Positions 1-6,490 of a DNA stretch of 15,947 nt are shown one piece after another; the first letter of the stretch is position 1, and each line of letters begins with the position of its first letter. This DNA comes from an uncultured Oscillospiraceae bacterium (GTDB lineage Bacteria > Bacillota > Clostridia > Oscillospirales > Ruminococcaceae), in NCBI GenBank assembly GCA_900543295.1, contig UQQY01000031.1, forward strand, positions 1-15,947, in the 5' to 3' direction. A program made the position numbers and the translations under genes. The notes beneath the pieces are model-generated. The model saw nothing but the letters and a program-made list of their open reading frames with translations, did not search any database and was not told the origin of the DNA.

Positions 1-130
1 GCTCTTTTGCAATGCGGCGCACATGCTCGGCCACCTCTGCATTGATGCCTGGGCGGTTGTTGAGCGCACGATCCACTGTTCCTCTTGAAACGCCGGCTTT
101 TTCGGCGATCATCTGTATGGTTACAGCCAT
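1..130 (-). CDS. LacI-family transcriptional regulator, N-terminus (partial)
   Basis: Only the first 43 codons are in the window; the gene runs off the left edge. The visible peptide (MAVTIQMIAEKAGVSRGTVD, then RALNNRPGINAEVAEHVRRIAKE) is a classic LacI/PurR helix-turn-helix plus the start of the hinge: helix 1 VTIQMIAEKAG, turn, recognition helix VSRGTVDRALN. Family members are dimeric or tetrameric repressors, usually sensing a sugar through a C-terminal periplasmic-binding-like domain that is not seen here. The ATG at 128-130 is preceded by a strong GAGGAGG and by a consensus sigma-A promoter at 185-214. The sugar and regulon cannot be told from this fragment. The gene lies downstream of the DegT aminotransferase on the same strand but has its own promoter. 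The family call is secure; the specific function is not. Confidence 0.9.
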   Translation of the reverse strand, partial: MAVTIQMIAEKAGVSRGTVDRALNNRPGINAEVAEHVRRIAKE

Positions 131-184
131 GAAAGCTTCCTCCTCACGCGCCGGACAGTACGACGCAAAATAGTGGTTATTCGC

Positions 185-214
185 ATTATAACAACGTAAA
201 AGCCTGTGTGTCAA
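185..214 (-). promoter_or_regulatory. Sigma-A promoter of the LacI-type gene with overlapping inverted repeat
   Basis: On the minus strand there is a perfect -35 TTGACA (209-214), an 18-nt spacer and a perfect -10 TATAAT (185-190), about 55 nt upstream of the start codon. An imperfect palindrome, GTTAT-n7-ATAAC at 176-192, straddles the -10. That is a natural place for an autoregulatory operator, although this role is inference. Confidence 0.8.
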
Positions 215-273
215 CTGCTTCGCTTATTACAAAGCGGCGACAGCAGAGAAGAGAGCCCTTCACCGGCTATTCA

Positions 274-1467
274 CTATACAATTCGTTTATATGTGTCAGC
301 AATATACGATATGTCATCGTCTGAAAGAAGCGTATGCAGCGGCAGCGTAAGCTCGTTCTCATAAAGATGATACGCATTCGGAAAATCCTGTATGGCAAAG
401 CCAAGCTTTTGGTACGCGGTCAGCATCGGCAAAGGCTTATAGTGCACATTTGCTGCAATCCCCTGTTCTGCAAGCTTCCGGATAATGCGGTTGCGCGCTG
501 TCTCATCCGCACCGGCAATGCGCGTCAGATAGAGATGCCCGCTTGAGCAGAAGTCCCCGCCCCTGTGCGCAAGCGGCACAACGACGCTTCCCGCAAAGGC
601 GCGGTCATACCTGCCGATGATCTCCCGCCGGCGCGCAAGCAGCGAAGGGTAGCGTGCAAGCTGTACCAGTCCCATTGCCGCCGCTATATCCGTCATATTG
701 CATTTAAAAGCAGGCGCGATAATGTCATATTCCCATGCGCCCGGCTGAAGCTTTGCGTGCGCATCCTTTGTCTGCCCATGAAGCGACATGGTACGAAACC
801 ATTTGTATAATTCGTCACAATTTTTGCCGTCTGTATTAGAAAAGGTGATTGCGCCGCCCTCCGCAGTCGTAAGATTTTTGACCGCATGAAACGAAAAACA
901 GTTAAAATCCGCACAGGAACCGGCGCGTCTTTCCTTCCGCACTGCACCGAAGCTGTGCGCACAGTCCGCGACGACTGCGATCCGCCCAATGGATTCGGCG
1001 AGTTGATTATTCGGCGAAAAGCATGCTTTTTCTGCGTCCGCAGCATCGATGATTTCCTCATAGTCGCACATGACGCCGGCAATGTCCACTGGAATAACGG
1101 CCTTCGTACGCGGGGTAACCGCAGCGGCAAAGCAGTCTGCCGTCATATGGAAGGAATCCGGCGGCGTATCAACGAGCACCGGAACTGCCCCGACATGACA
1201 GATCACGCTTGCCGAGGCCGTATAAGTATAAGCTGAGGTGATGACCTCATCGCCCGGGCCGATGCCCAATGCGCGCAGAGAGAGTTCGAGTGCGGCCGTA
1301 GCGGAATTTAAGCACACTGCACGCGCCGCGCCGCAGTATGCGGCAATCTGTCTTTCAAATTCAGCCGTGCGCGGACCGGTTGTAATCCAGCCGGAACGGA
1401 GCGCCTCCGTTACGGCGGCAATCTCTTCTTCCGTAATATCCGGAGGAGAAAAAGAAATATTTTTCAT
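274..1467 (-). CDS. DegT/DnrJ/EryC1/StrS-family PLP-dependent aminotransferase
   Basis: A 397-aa fold-type-I PLP enzyme of the DegT/ArnB/AHBA family, which usually transaminates keto-sugar nucleotides in surface-polysaccharide or glycoconjugate synthesis. Visible family marks are the N-terminal SGWITTGPRTAEFE segment, LNSATAAL (about 54-60, PLP phosphate region), GDEVITSAYTYTAS (about 72-85), the aspartate in VVADCAHSFGA (D168) and the Schiff-base lysine in FSFHAVKNLTTAEGG (K197). The C-terminal HVHYKPLPM-like segment (NVHYKPLPM) is also typical. The ATG at 1465-1467 overlaps the TGA stop of the upstream HAD gene (TGATG), with AAAGG about 9 nt upstream, so translation is probably coupled; an upstream TTG is less likely. 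A roughly 20-residue insertion rich in Asp/Glu (about 141-160) sits where the family normally has a short turn before the active-site Asp. The substrate cannot be assigned. Confidence 0.92.
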   Translation of the reverse strand: MKNISFSPPDITEEEIAAVTEALRSGWITTGPRTAEFERQIAAYCGAARAVCLNSATAALELSLRALGIGPGDEVITSAYTYTASASVICHVGAVPVLVDTPPDSFHMTADCFAAAVTPRTKAVIPVDIAGVMCDYEEIIDAADAEKACFSPNNQLAESIGRIAVVADCAHSFGAVRKERRAGSCADFNCFSFHAVKNLTTAEGGAITFSNTDGKNCDELYKWFRTMSLHGQTKDAHAKLQPGAWEYDIIAPAFKCNMTDIAAAMGLVQLARYPSLLARRREIIGRYDRAFAGSVVVPLAHRGGDFCSSGHLYLTRIAGADETARNRIIRKLAEQGIAANVHYKPLPMLTAYQKLGFAIQDFPNAYHLYENELTLPLHTLLSDDDISYIADTYKRIV

Positions 1468-2135
1468 CAAAGCGACCTTTCACAGAGAAGAACGGAAAGT
1501 TCCCTTGCATTTTCCGCCAGAGCTGCCGCGCCGTTATCGCACAGCTCCTGCCAAGTGCCGTACCCATACAGCACGCCAATGCAGTCCATCCCAACCATAG
1601 AAGCGCCGATACAGTCGAAACGCGTATCGCCCAGCAGCACACATTCCGAAGCAGGAAGTCCGAGCTTTTGCGCGGCGCAGCACACAATATCGTCCTTGTG
1701 CTCCGTCTGATCCGCATAATCGGCGCCGCTTATCGCGTCGAAATAGGAAAGGATCCCTTTATTCGCGAGAATCTGGCGGGCAAAAATCTCCGGCTTTTTT
1801 GTGGAGAGAGCCACTTTGCGGTTCTCCTCCTTGAGTATCTGCAAAAGTCTGGTCAAACCGGGATAGACCGTGCATTCGTACAATCCCTTTTCCCGGTAAT
1901 ACGCCCGAAACAACTCAATGGCCTGCTCCGTCTCTTCATCGGAAAAGCCGCAGACGTTTCGAAAGGAAGAGCCAATGGACGGGCCGATAAAACGATCCAT
2001 ATCCTCCTCAGAAAGCTCCGGAAGCTGCAGTTCCCGAAAGGTGTAACGAATTGCGGCAAATATACCCGGCTTCGAGTCCACAAGAGTTCCGTCCAAGTCG
2101 AACAGGACGCCTTTTTTGTCAACGAATGAGCGCAT
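1467..2135 (-). CDS. HAD-superfamily hydrolase, phosphoglycolate phosphatase-like
   Basis: A 222-aa haloacid-dehalogenase phosphatase with all four signature motifs. Motif I is FDLDGTLVDS with nucleophile D13 and acid/base D15; motif II is the serine in ALSTKKP (S111); motif III is the lysine near EHKDD (K147); motif IV is LLGDTRFD (D170, D174). An alpha-helical cap lies between motif I and motif II (about 20-90, cap type C1), as in Gph/PGMB-like enzymes that act on small phosphate esters, often sugar phosphates or phosphoglycolate. The ATG at 2133-2135 has AAAGGAG about 8 nt upstream. The gene ends inside the start of the DegT gene, so the two form one translationally coupled unit, and the pair may act on a sugar phosphate/nucleotide pathway (inference). 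A 23-codon upstream ORF precedes it. Confidence 0.92.
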   Translation of the reverse strand: MRSFVDKKGVLFDLDGTLVDSKPGIFAAIRYTFRELQLPELSEEDMDRFIGPSIGSSFRNVCGFSDEETEQAIELFRAYYREKGLYECTVYPGLTRLLQILKEENRKVALSTKKPEIFARQILANKGILSYFDAISGADYADQTEHKDDIVCCAAQKLGLPASECVLLGDTRFDCIGASMVGMDCIGVLYGYGTWQELCDNGAAALAENARELSVLLCERSL

Positions 2136-2150
2136 AGAAAACTCCTTTCA

Positions 2151-2222
2151 TCAATGAAGCCTCGTATTTCCGCCCTTTGGGTTTCTACGGCGATTCAACA
2201 CAAAGCACAGACGCTGTTCCAT
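2151..2222 (-). CDS. Candidate 23-codon upstream ORF in the HAD-gene leader
   Basis: On the minus strand an ATG at 2220-2222 follows GAGGG with 8 nt spacing and opens a 23-aa frame (MEQRLCFV..., then basic NRRRNPKGG, ending RLH) that stops at 2151-2153. The stop lies immediately before the AAAGGAG of the HAD gene. The whole frame fits inside the leader expected from the promoter at 2238-2267. It is too short to match any family. It could be a leader peptide that couples translation, or chance. Confidence 0.3.
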   Translation of the reverse strand: MEQRLCFVLNRRRNPKGGNTRLH

Positions 2223-2237
2223 AATAAGCGCCCTCTT

Positions 2238-2267
2238 TTTATATATTGTAACACAATCTTCTATCAA
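2238..2267 (-). promoter_or_regulatory. Sigma-A promoter candidate for the HAD-DegT operon
   Basis: On the minus strand a -35 TTGATA (2262-2267) lies 18 nt from a -10 TATAAA (2238-2243), each 5/6 to consensus, giving a leader of about 95 nt. It lies in the divergent region shared with the LCP-like gene on the plus strand. Confidence 0.6.
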
Positions 2268-2342
2268 GTGCCAGACCTGCGGCTGCATATTATCCCACGA
2301 TTTTGTTCAAACTGTTATTGTTTTAATGACAGGGGGAGTTTT

Positions 2343-3230
2343 ATGCGTGAGCCTCGGCGGGAGACGCAGGTATTTATCGTGTCTTTCTGTCTTTCACTTG
2401 TGATACTCGGCAGCGTACTGCTGTTGACGCTGTTTGTTTTCCGGCTGACGGATGGGAGGGAATCCTCCGGCAAAGATGCCGCGGCGCTGCCCTCCGGCGT
2501 AACAGAAACGGAGGATCTTACCCTGCTGCTCATCGGGTGCCGTTCGCTTTCGGAAGAGCCGCCGCTTATCTGGCTGATCTCATACAGCGGCGATAACGGC
2601 GCCATTACGGCGGCAGTCCTTCCGCCCGATACACTGTGTACATCGGAGGGGCGCACCGACACACTGCACGGGCACTATACCTATGGTGGAATCCTGGAGC
2701 TGCGGAGGGCGGTTTCTTCACTTATCGGAAGCCAGCCTGACCGCTATATCCGATTGGAACAGGAGGGAATCTCCGCGCTTGCCGATCAGCTTGGCGGACT
2801 TGACGTAACGCTCGATTCCTCCTTTTCCGCAGGAAAGGAGACGTTCCTCGCCGGTGAACAGCATCTTTCCGGACGAAAGCTCGCCGCGCTTCTTTTGAGC
2901 CAAACAGCAGACGGGCGCAGCGACTGCACAGCGCAGGCCAAGTGGGGTGAAAAGCTTCTTGACGAAAAGCTGTCGCGGGCAGCAGGGACGGACAGCCTGT
3001 TTTTCGATACACTGTTCGAATACGGGGAAACAAATCTGACGCGCTATGACCTGCTGCTAAGGCAGGAACATTTTTCGGCAACCGCCACAGACCGAAGCGT
3101 TCGTTTCACTGTGCTCTTTGGAACCTATGATGCGTCTCTGCTTGCCATGCAGCCCGACAGCGGCAGTTTACAGGAAATAAAAAAGCTGTTTGCTCCGCGC
3201 AAAGAAGGCACGGAACAAAGCGCCGCGTAA
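2343..3230 (+). CDS. Degenerate LytR-CpsA-Psr (LCP)-like membrane protein
   Basis: A 295-aa protein with a short cytoplasmic N-terminus (MREPRRETQ), one transmembrane helix (about 10-34) and an extracellular domain resembling LCP phosphotransferases, which attach teichoic acids or polysaccharides to peptidoglycan. Family landmarks seen are TLLLIG, an AVLPPDT segment aligned to the usual SIPRDT, HYTYGG (usual AYAYGG), the strongly conserved ADQLGGLDVTLD, and GEQHLSGRKLAALL (usual G..LNG.qALaY). The arginines expected to bind the polyprenyl-pyrophosphate head group are missing: the SIPRDT arginine is proline, and after LAALL the frame reads LSQTADGRSDCTAQAKW instead of the usual R-x-R...D..R..RQ pattern. 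The start ATG at 2343 has AGGGGGAG just upstream; an in-frame ATG at 2154 has no such site. It is probably an accessory or non-catalytic LCP relative; the family assignment is moderate. Confidence 0.7.
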   Translation: MREPRRETQVFIVSFCLSLVILGSVLLLTLFVFRLTDGRESSGKDAAALPSGVTETEDLTLLLIGCRSLSEEPPLIWLISYSGDNGAITAAVLPPDTLCTSEGRTDTLHGHYTYGGILELRRAVSSLIGSQPDRYIRLEQEGISALADQLGGLDVTLDSSFSAGKETFLAGEQHLSGRKLAALLLSQTADGRSDCTAQAKWGEKLLDEKLSRAAGTDSLFFDTLFEYGETNLTRYDLLLRQEHFSATATDRSVRFTVLFGTYDASLLAMQPDSGSLQEIKKLFAPRKEGTEQSAA

Positions 3231-3251
3231 AAAGAAAGTTTGTATGATCGA

Positions 3252-3283
3252 AAAAGGAGGAAGCCTTGAGGCTTCCTCCTTTT
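3252..3283. terminator. Bidirectional rho-independent terminator
   Basis: A perfect 14-bp stem (AAAAGGAGGAAGCC / GGCTTCCTCCTTTT) with a TTGA loop lies between the convergent ends of the LCP-like gene (ends 3230) and hsp20 (ends 3314). A-run and T-run flanks make it usable from either side. Confidence 0.92.
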
Positions 3284-3313
3284 ATCATGTCTCGTCACGA
3301 CCAGAGCGCGCGC

Positions 3314-3754
3314 TTATTCGATTGCAATATGCGTCTGCTCCGGCAGCTTTCTTTGATTCTCTTTCGGGAATGAGAGCTTCAGCACGCCATCCTCATACTT
3401 CGCACGGATGTCCTCCGGCCTTACGTCGCCGACGTAAAAGCTTCTTGCGCAACTGCCGCTCACGCGTTCTCTGCGGATATACTTGCCTTCCTCGTCCTTT
3501 TCCTCTTTATCAAGCGCCTTCTGTGCGCCGATAGTCAGATAGCCGTCGCGCAGGTCGATCTGCACCTCGTCCTTTTTAAAGCCCGGCAGATCAATCGCAA
3601 GGCTGTAGCCGTTTTCAGACTCTTTCACATCCGTCTTCAGCATATTTTTTGCATTCTTTCCATAGAGCGGATTGCGGCCGCCGAAGAAGTTTCTCTCAAA
3701 AGAATCGCCAAAAAAGTCGTCAAATAAGTTTTCACCAAAAATACTGGGCAGCAT
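3314..3754 (-). CDS. hsp20: Hsp20/alpha-crystallin family small heat shock protein
   Basis: A 146-aa ATP-independent holdase chaperone that binds unfolding proteins in the cytoplasm. The N-terminal arm is Phe-rich (NLFDDFFGDSFERNFFGG). The alpha-crystallin domain runs from about residue 38 (KTDVKESENGYSLAIDLPGFKKDEVQIDL, YLTIGAQK) to about 135, with the family-typical loop containing KEEKDEEGKYIRRERVSGSCARSFYV and the closing DGVLKLSFPK. The C-terminus ends in HIAIE, which supplies the I-x-I motif (143-145) that docks into neighbouring subunits. The start at 3752-3754 has GGAGG 8-10 nt upstream. It is a single-gene unit with its own consensus promoter overlapping a CIRCE element, so HrcA heat-shock control is expected. 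Confidence 0.95.
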   Translation of the reverse strand: MLPSIFGENLFDDFFGDSFERNFFGGRNPLYGKNAKNMLKTDVKESENGYSLAIDLPGFKKDEVQIDLRDGYLTIGAQKALDKEEKDEEGKYIRRERVSGSCARSFYVGDVRPEDIRAKYEDGVLKLSFPKENQRKLPEQTHIAIE

Positions 3755-3840
3755 AAATCATTCCTCCAATCACACTGCTTATCCTGTATCCTGTGGAGAA
3801 GGCTTTCTCTATTTTATCCTCTCCTTTTCGGTACGTCTAT

Positions 3841-3869
3841 AGTATATCCTTTTAAATTAGCACTGTCAA
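3841..3869 (-). promoter_or_regulatory. Sigma-A promoter of hsp20
   Basis: On the minus strand a perfect -35 TTGACA (3864-3869), a 17-nt spacer and a -10 TATACT (3841-3846) lie about 90 nt upstream of hsp20. The -35 hexamer is inside the CIRCE element, so repressor binding would block polymerase. Confidence 0.88.
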
Positions 3870-3883
3870 TATGAGAGTGCTAA
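3857..3883. promoter_or_regulatory. CIRCE element (HrcA operator)
   Basis: TTAGCACTG-N9-GAGTGCTAA matches the CIRCE consensus TTAGCACTC-N9-GAGTGCTAA with a single mismatch in the last base of one arm. HrcA binds CIRCE to repress heat-shock genes, classically groESL and dnaK operons. Here it overlaps the -35 of hsp20. Confidence 0.92.
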
Positions 3884-3981
3884 TGTTTACAAAACATCTT
3901 ACGATTCTGCTAAAAAAATACACAATTGAAATGAGTGATCGGAAACCCGCCCTATCAAGAGCTGACCAGCGCTCTCCATGT

Positions 3982-4485
3982 TCATACCTCCTCTTTGGTC
4001 AGGCAGTATAGATACAAATCCGTCCGCTGTCCCCGCGCATTCTTTGCCTGTCCATACTGTGTTTTCTCCAGGCGCATGCCGAGCTTTTTCATGAGCCCAA
4101 CCGATCTTACCGCATCAATTGTTTCGGCGCATATTTTGCGGATCGGCAGAGAGGAAAAAGCATACTGAATCAGAGAGGAGCACGCCTCATAGGCGTAACC
4201 TCTGCGCCAAAACGCTCTGTTGAATACCCAGCCGATCTCATAAACCGTCTCTTCAAGCGCATGAAATAAAATATAGCCGATTACTTTTCCCGATTTCTTC
4301 TCGACCGCAGCCAACGCTCCTTTTTGAGCGATACAGAACCGATTCAAAAAAGCCCTTGTTCTTTCGGGCGCATACGGTGGCTCAAGATATTCCATACACT
4401 GTGCATCCCCAAGAATTTGCTGCAAGTCAGCAAAATCCCCCTCCGAAAAGCAGCGCAGCATCAAGCGTTTTGTTTCAATCAGCAT
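3982..4485 (-). CDS. GNAT-family N-acetyltransferase (RimJ/RimL type)
   Basis: A 167-aa acetyl-CoA-dependent acetyltransferase. It opens with the RimJ/RimL-like IETKRLMLRCFSEGDFADL, has the central beta-strands GYILFHALEETVYEIGWVFN, and the acetyl-CoA pyrophosphate loop region FWRRGYAYEACSSLIQYAF (about 91-109, an R-R-G-Y-A version of the Q/RxxGxG/A loop). The C-terminal part RKICAETIDAVRSVGLMKKLGMRLEK resembles the family's ...N.aS...leKlGF segment, but the usual Asn is replaced (DAVRSVGLM). Targets of such enzymes include protein N-termini, antibiotics and small amines; none can be chosen here. The start follows GAAGAGG, 28 nt after the end of the TPM gene, so it is probably the last gene of the SPFH/TPM operon. 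Confidence 0.9.
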   Translation of the reverse strand: MLIETKRLMLRCFSEGDFADLQQILGDAQCMEYLEPPYAPERTRAFLNRFCIAQKGALAAVEKKSGKVIGYILFHALEETVYEIGWVFNRAFWRRGYAYEACSSLIQYAFSSLPIRKICAETIDAVRSVGLMKKLGMRLEKTQYGQAKNARGQRTDLYLYCLTKEEV

Positions 4486-4513
4486 CGTGCCTCTTCTCCA
4501 CTTCTTACCGCGC

Positions 4514-5326
4514 CTAAAACTTTCCGCTGCTCCCGCCGTGCGTTGTGCCGGAAAAACTTGTGTGCGTACTGCTTTTACCGGAGGAAGAACTGTTTTCCGC
4601 CCGCCGTGTTCGGGTAACGTTGCGATATAAAAACAGTTCGTTTCCGCCGGTCAGATGAAAGCCGCCCGGCCGGATATATCCCTGTGCGCCGCTCTGGGCG
4701 CGTACTGATTTAAGCTGCGACTTCATACCGGTTACCACACAAAATGCAATCACAATGCCAAGCGCGCAGGAAATCAGAATCCAGATCGGATTAAACGTTT
4801 TCGGCAGAGCGTCCTCGTCAAACGGCTCGCCCTGTGCCGCCTGTATCAGAAAACGATCGCACTGTTCTGCAAAACAGTCAAATGCTTCATAGTATCTACC
4901 GCCGCTTAAATCAGGTCTAAACTGCGCGACGATGTACTCCTGTCCCGCATCGGTAAAAACGTCAATCGCATTTCCGCAGGTGGTAATCGCCCAGTCGCGG
5001 TCCTCCATACTGACAAGCAGCAAGATGCCGTCGTTATTCACACCATAACCGTATCCGCTATAGTCATAGAAATCGTCCGCATAGGCGGTAGGGCTTTTTC
5101 CGCTCAGTCCGTTCACCGTTACGACCGCTATGTCACATTGCTGCCGCTCGCTGATCTCGTCAAGCTTTTCTTCAAGCAGGATTTCCTCCGTACTGTCAAG
5201 CAGGTCGGCATCATCCACCAGACGCGGCATCTGCCGCTCTTCCGGAATCGTTTGAGCATTCGCTGCGCAAAGCGGAAAAAGCAGCAATGCAAGCGACAGA
5301 AAAAATATTGTTATTCTCTGTTTCAT
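4514..5326 (-). CDS. TPM-domain (YgcG/YdjH-like) membrane protein
   Basis: A 270-aa protein. A signal peptide (MKQRITIFFLSLALLLFPLC, cleavage likely after AANA at about 24) is followed by a TPM domain (about 30-165). This includes LVDDADLLDSTEEILLEEKLDEI, the strand CDIAVVTVNGLSG, YADDFYDYSGYGYGVNNDGILLLVSMEDRDWAITT and a late helix. One transmembrane segment follows (about 180-200, PIWILISCALGIVIAFCVV), then a cytoplasmic tail that ends in a Ser/Gly-rich stretch (SSSGKSS...GGSSGKF) typical of YgcG-type proteins. TPM domains are linked to photosystem repair and phosphatase activity in plants and to membrane-stress proteins in bacteria; B. subtilis YdjH is of this type. The ATG at 5324-5326 uses GAGG embedded in the upstream TGAGG stop region; an in-frame GTG at 5335 is an alternative. 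It is coupled to the zinc-ribbon gene. Confidence 0.88.
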   Translation of the reverse strand: MKQRITIFFLSLALLLFPLCAANAQTIPEERQMPRLVDDADLLDSTEEILLEEKLDEISERQQCDIAVVTVNGLSGKSPTAYADDFYDYSGYGYGVNNDGILLLVSMEDRDWAITTCGNAIDVFTDAGQEYIVAQFRPDLSGGRYYEAFDCFAEQCDRFLIQAAQGEPFDEDALPKTFNPIWILISCALGIVIAFCVVTGMKSQLKSVRAQSGAQGYIRPGGFHLTGGNELFLYRNVTRTRRAENSSSSGKSSTHTSFSGTTHGGSSGKF

Positions 5327-5336
5327 CACAGACACC

Positions 5337-6422
5337 TCACATCATCCCAATCAGCCAGCACACAGCGAATGCGGCGGCGCTGAATGCGGCGGCAAGCCCG
5401 CTGAACCAGCGCCAGTATGCGCCTCTGTCCACAGGGAGATCGCCCACCAGCTTTCCGGTCTGCCCGTTCATTGCAAAAAGATAGGGTTTTCCCTTCCAAA
5501 CGGTGGTGAGCAGCCACACCGGATACAGCGCATATTTCGTCGTGCCGTTTTGAACCTGTACGCCGCCGCCCTCCGGCACAACCGTCGCGAAGCCTTTGAC
5601 GGTAGAGGCGAAAGTTTCCTCTGTGCTTCTGCGGATACGGCTGTTGGCACGGTTTATACAGTCGCTTGCCGAGACGTCGTACCGATCCGCCAGATAACCG
5701 GCAAGATAGGCCGTTTGAAAGTCCACAGCCTGATTAAAATCAAACGGCTCAAGCGACTCCATCAAATCGTCGGCCATTTTGGAGGAGCCGTCTACCGGAA
5801 CGCGGGAAAACTGAATGCCGCCCGAACGTGTTACTGAAAAATAAGAAGTCTCCGTATAATGATAGCGGCTGTCGCTCCATGTGTGAATCCGCGTCGCGCG
5901 ATAACGCAGATCCGCCTGCGCGTCTGCGTCAAAGAGCCAGAAGGGAACGTATATCCCCTTGATTTCCTCGATATGATTTTGCTCCTTAAACAGCTTCGGA
6001 AGCAGACGCTTTCCCTTAAGATGCCGTGTAAACGCCGCTTGGGCCGCCGCTTTATCGAGCTTGAACGGAATCACGTAATCGGGACGAAGATCGCCTGCAA
6101 ACTGTTTTGACATAATAACCGGATTTCCGCAGAACGGGCAGCTTGCCGCCGCTGTATTTTGATCCGCAATGATTTCTCCCCCGCATGAGCTACAGATATA
6201 GACCAGCATTCCGTCGGTTTCGCCGGTCTTCCATTCGTTTCCCTCCGGACGGTTCCACTGCATTTCTTCGGGTTTTTCCTTTTTCAGCTCCGCGTCATAG
6301 GATCTCAGCGTTTCGATATCGAACACCGTATCGCAATATGGGCATTTCATCTGCTGCAAAGCGCTGTCAAACTCGATCGCACCGCCGCAGCAGGGACATT
6401 TGTAACTTAACAGTTCCGCCAT
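5337..6422 (-). CDS. Two-zinc-ribbon membrane protein (YdjG-like)
   Basis: A 361-aa protein with two TFIIB-like zinc ribbons at the N-terminus: C9-x2-C12 ... C27-x2-C30 (KCPCCGG...KCPYCD) and C77-x2-C80 ... C95-x2-C98 (ICSSCGG...SCPFCGN). A long alpha/beta domain (about 105-330) with paired aromatic strands follows (YVPFWLFDADAQADLRYRATR, SYFSVTRSGGIQFSRVPVDG, KYALYPVWLLTTVWKGKPYLFAMNGQTGKLVGDLPVD). A single hydrophobic segment closes the protein (about 336-360). This architecture fits B. subtilis YdjG, a membrane protein of the pspA-ydjGHI operon that, together with YdjH, recruits the SPFH protein YdjI. The ATG at 6420-6422 has AGAGAGG 8 nt upstream; an in-frame GTG at 6431 is less well placed. 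It is cotranscribed between the SPFH and TPM genes, though a hairpin terminator precedes it. Confidence 0.85.
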   Translation of the reverse strand: MAELLSYKCPCCGGAIEFDSALQQMKCPYCDTVFDIETLRSYDAELKKEKPEEMQWNRPEGNEWKTGETDGMLVYICSSCGGEIIADQNTAAASCPFCGNPVIMSKQFAGDLRPDYVIPFKLDKAAAQAAFTRHLKGKRLLPKLFKEQNHIEEIKGIYVPFWLFDADAQADLRYRATRIHTWSDSRYHYTETSYFSVTRSGGIQFSRVPVDGSSKMADDLMESLEPFDFNQAVDFQTAYLAGYLADRYDVSASDCINRANSRIRRSTEETFASTVKGFATVVPEGGGVQVQNGTTKYALYPVWLLTTVWKGKPYLFAMNGQTGKLVGDLPVDRGAYWRWFSGLAAAFSAAAFAVCWLIGMM

Positions 6423-6445
6423 TCCCGTCACCTCTCTGTATATAC

Positions 6446-6484
6446 AAAACCGCCCTGCCGCTATAAGAGGCAGGGATGGTTTTT
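6446..6484 (-). terminator. Hairpin terminator after the SPFH gene
   Basis: On the minus strand a stem of AAAACC plus CCCTGCC pairs with GGCAGGG plus GGTTTT, with one small internal mismatch and a 9-nt loop, starting 7 nt after the SPFH stop. The stem ends in a T-run. It lies between two genes of the same apparent operon, so it may attenuate rather than end transcription. Confidence 0.7.
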
Positions 6485-6490
6485 ATGTCT

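Noticed and set aside
3950..3980. AGAGC-N8-GCTCT as a terminator after the GNAT gene
   Set aside because: The stem is short and no T-run follows.
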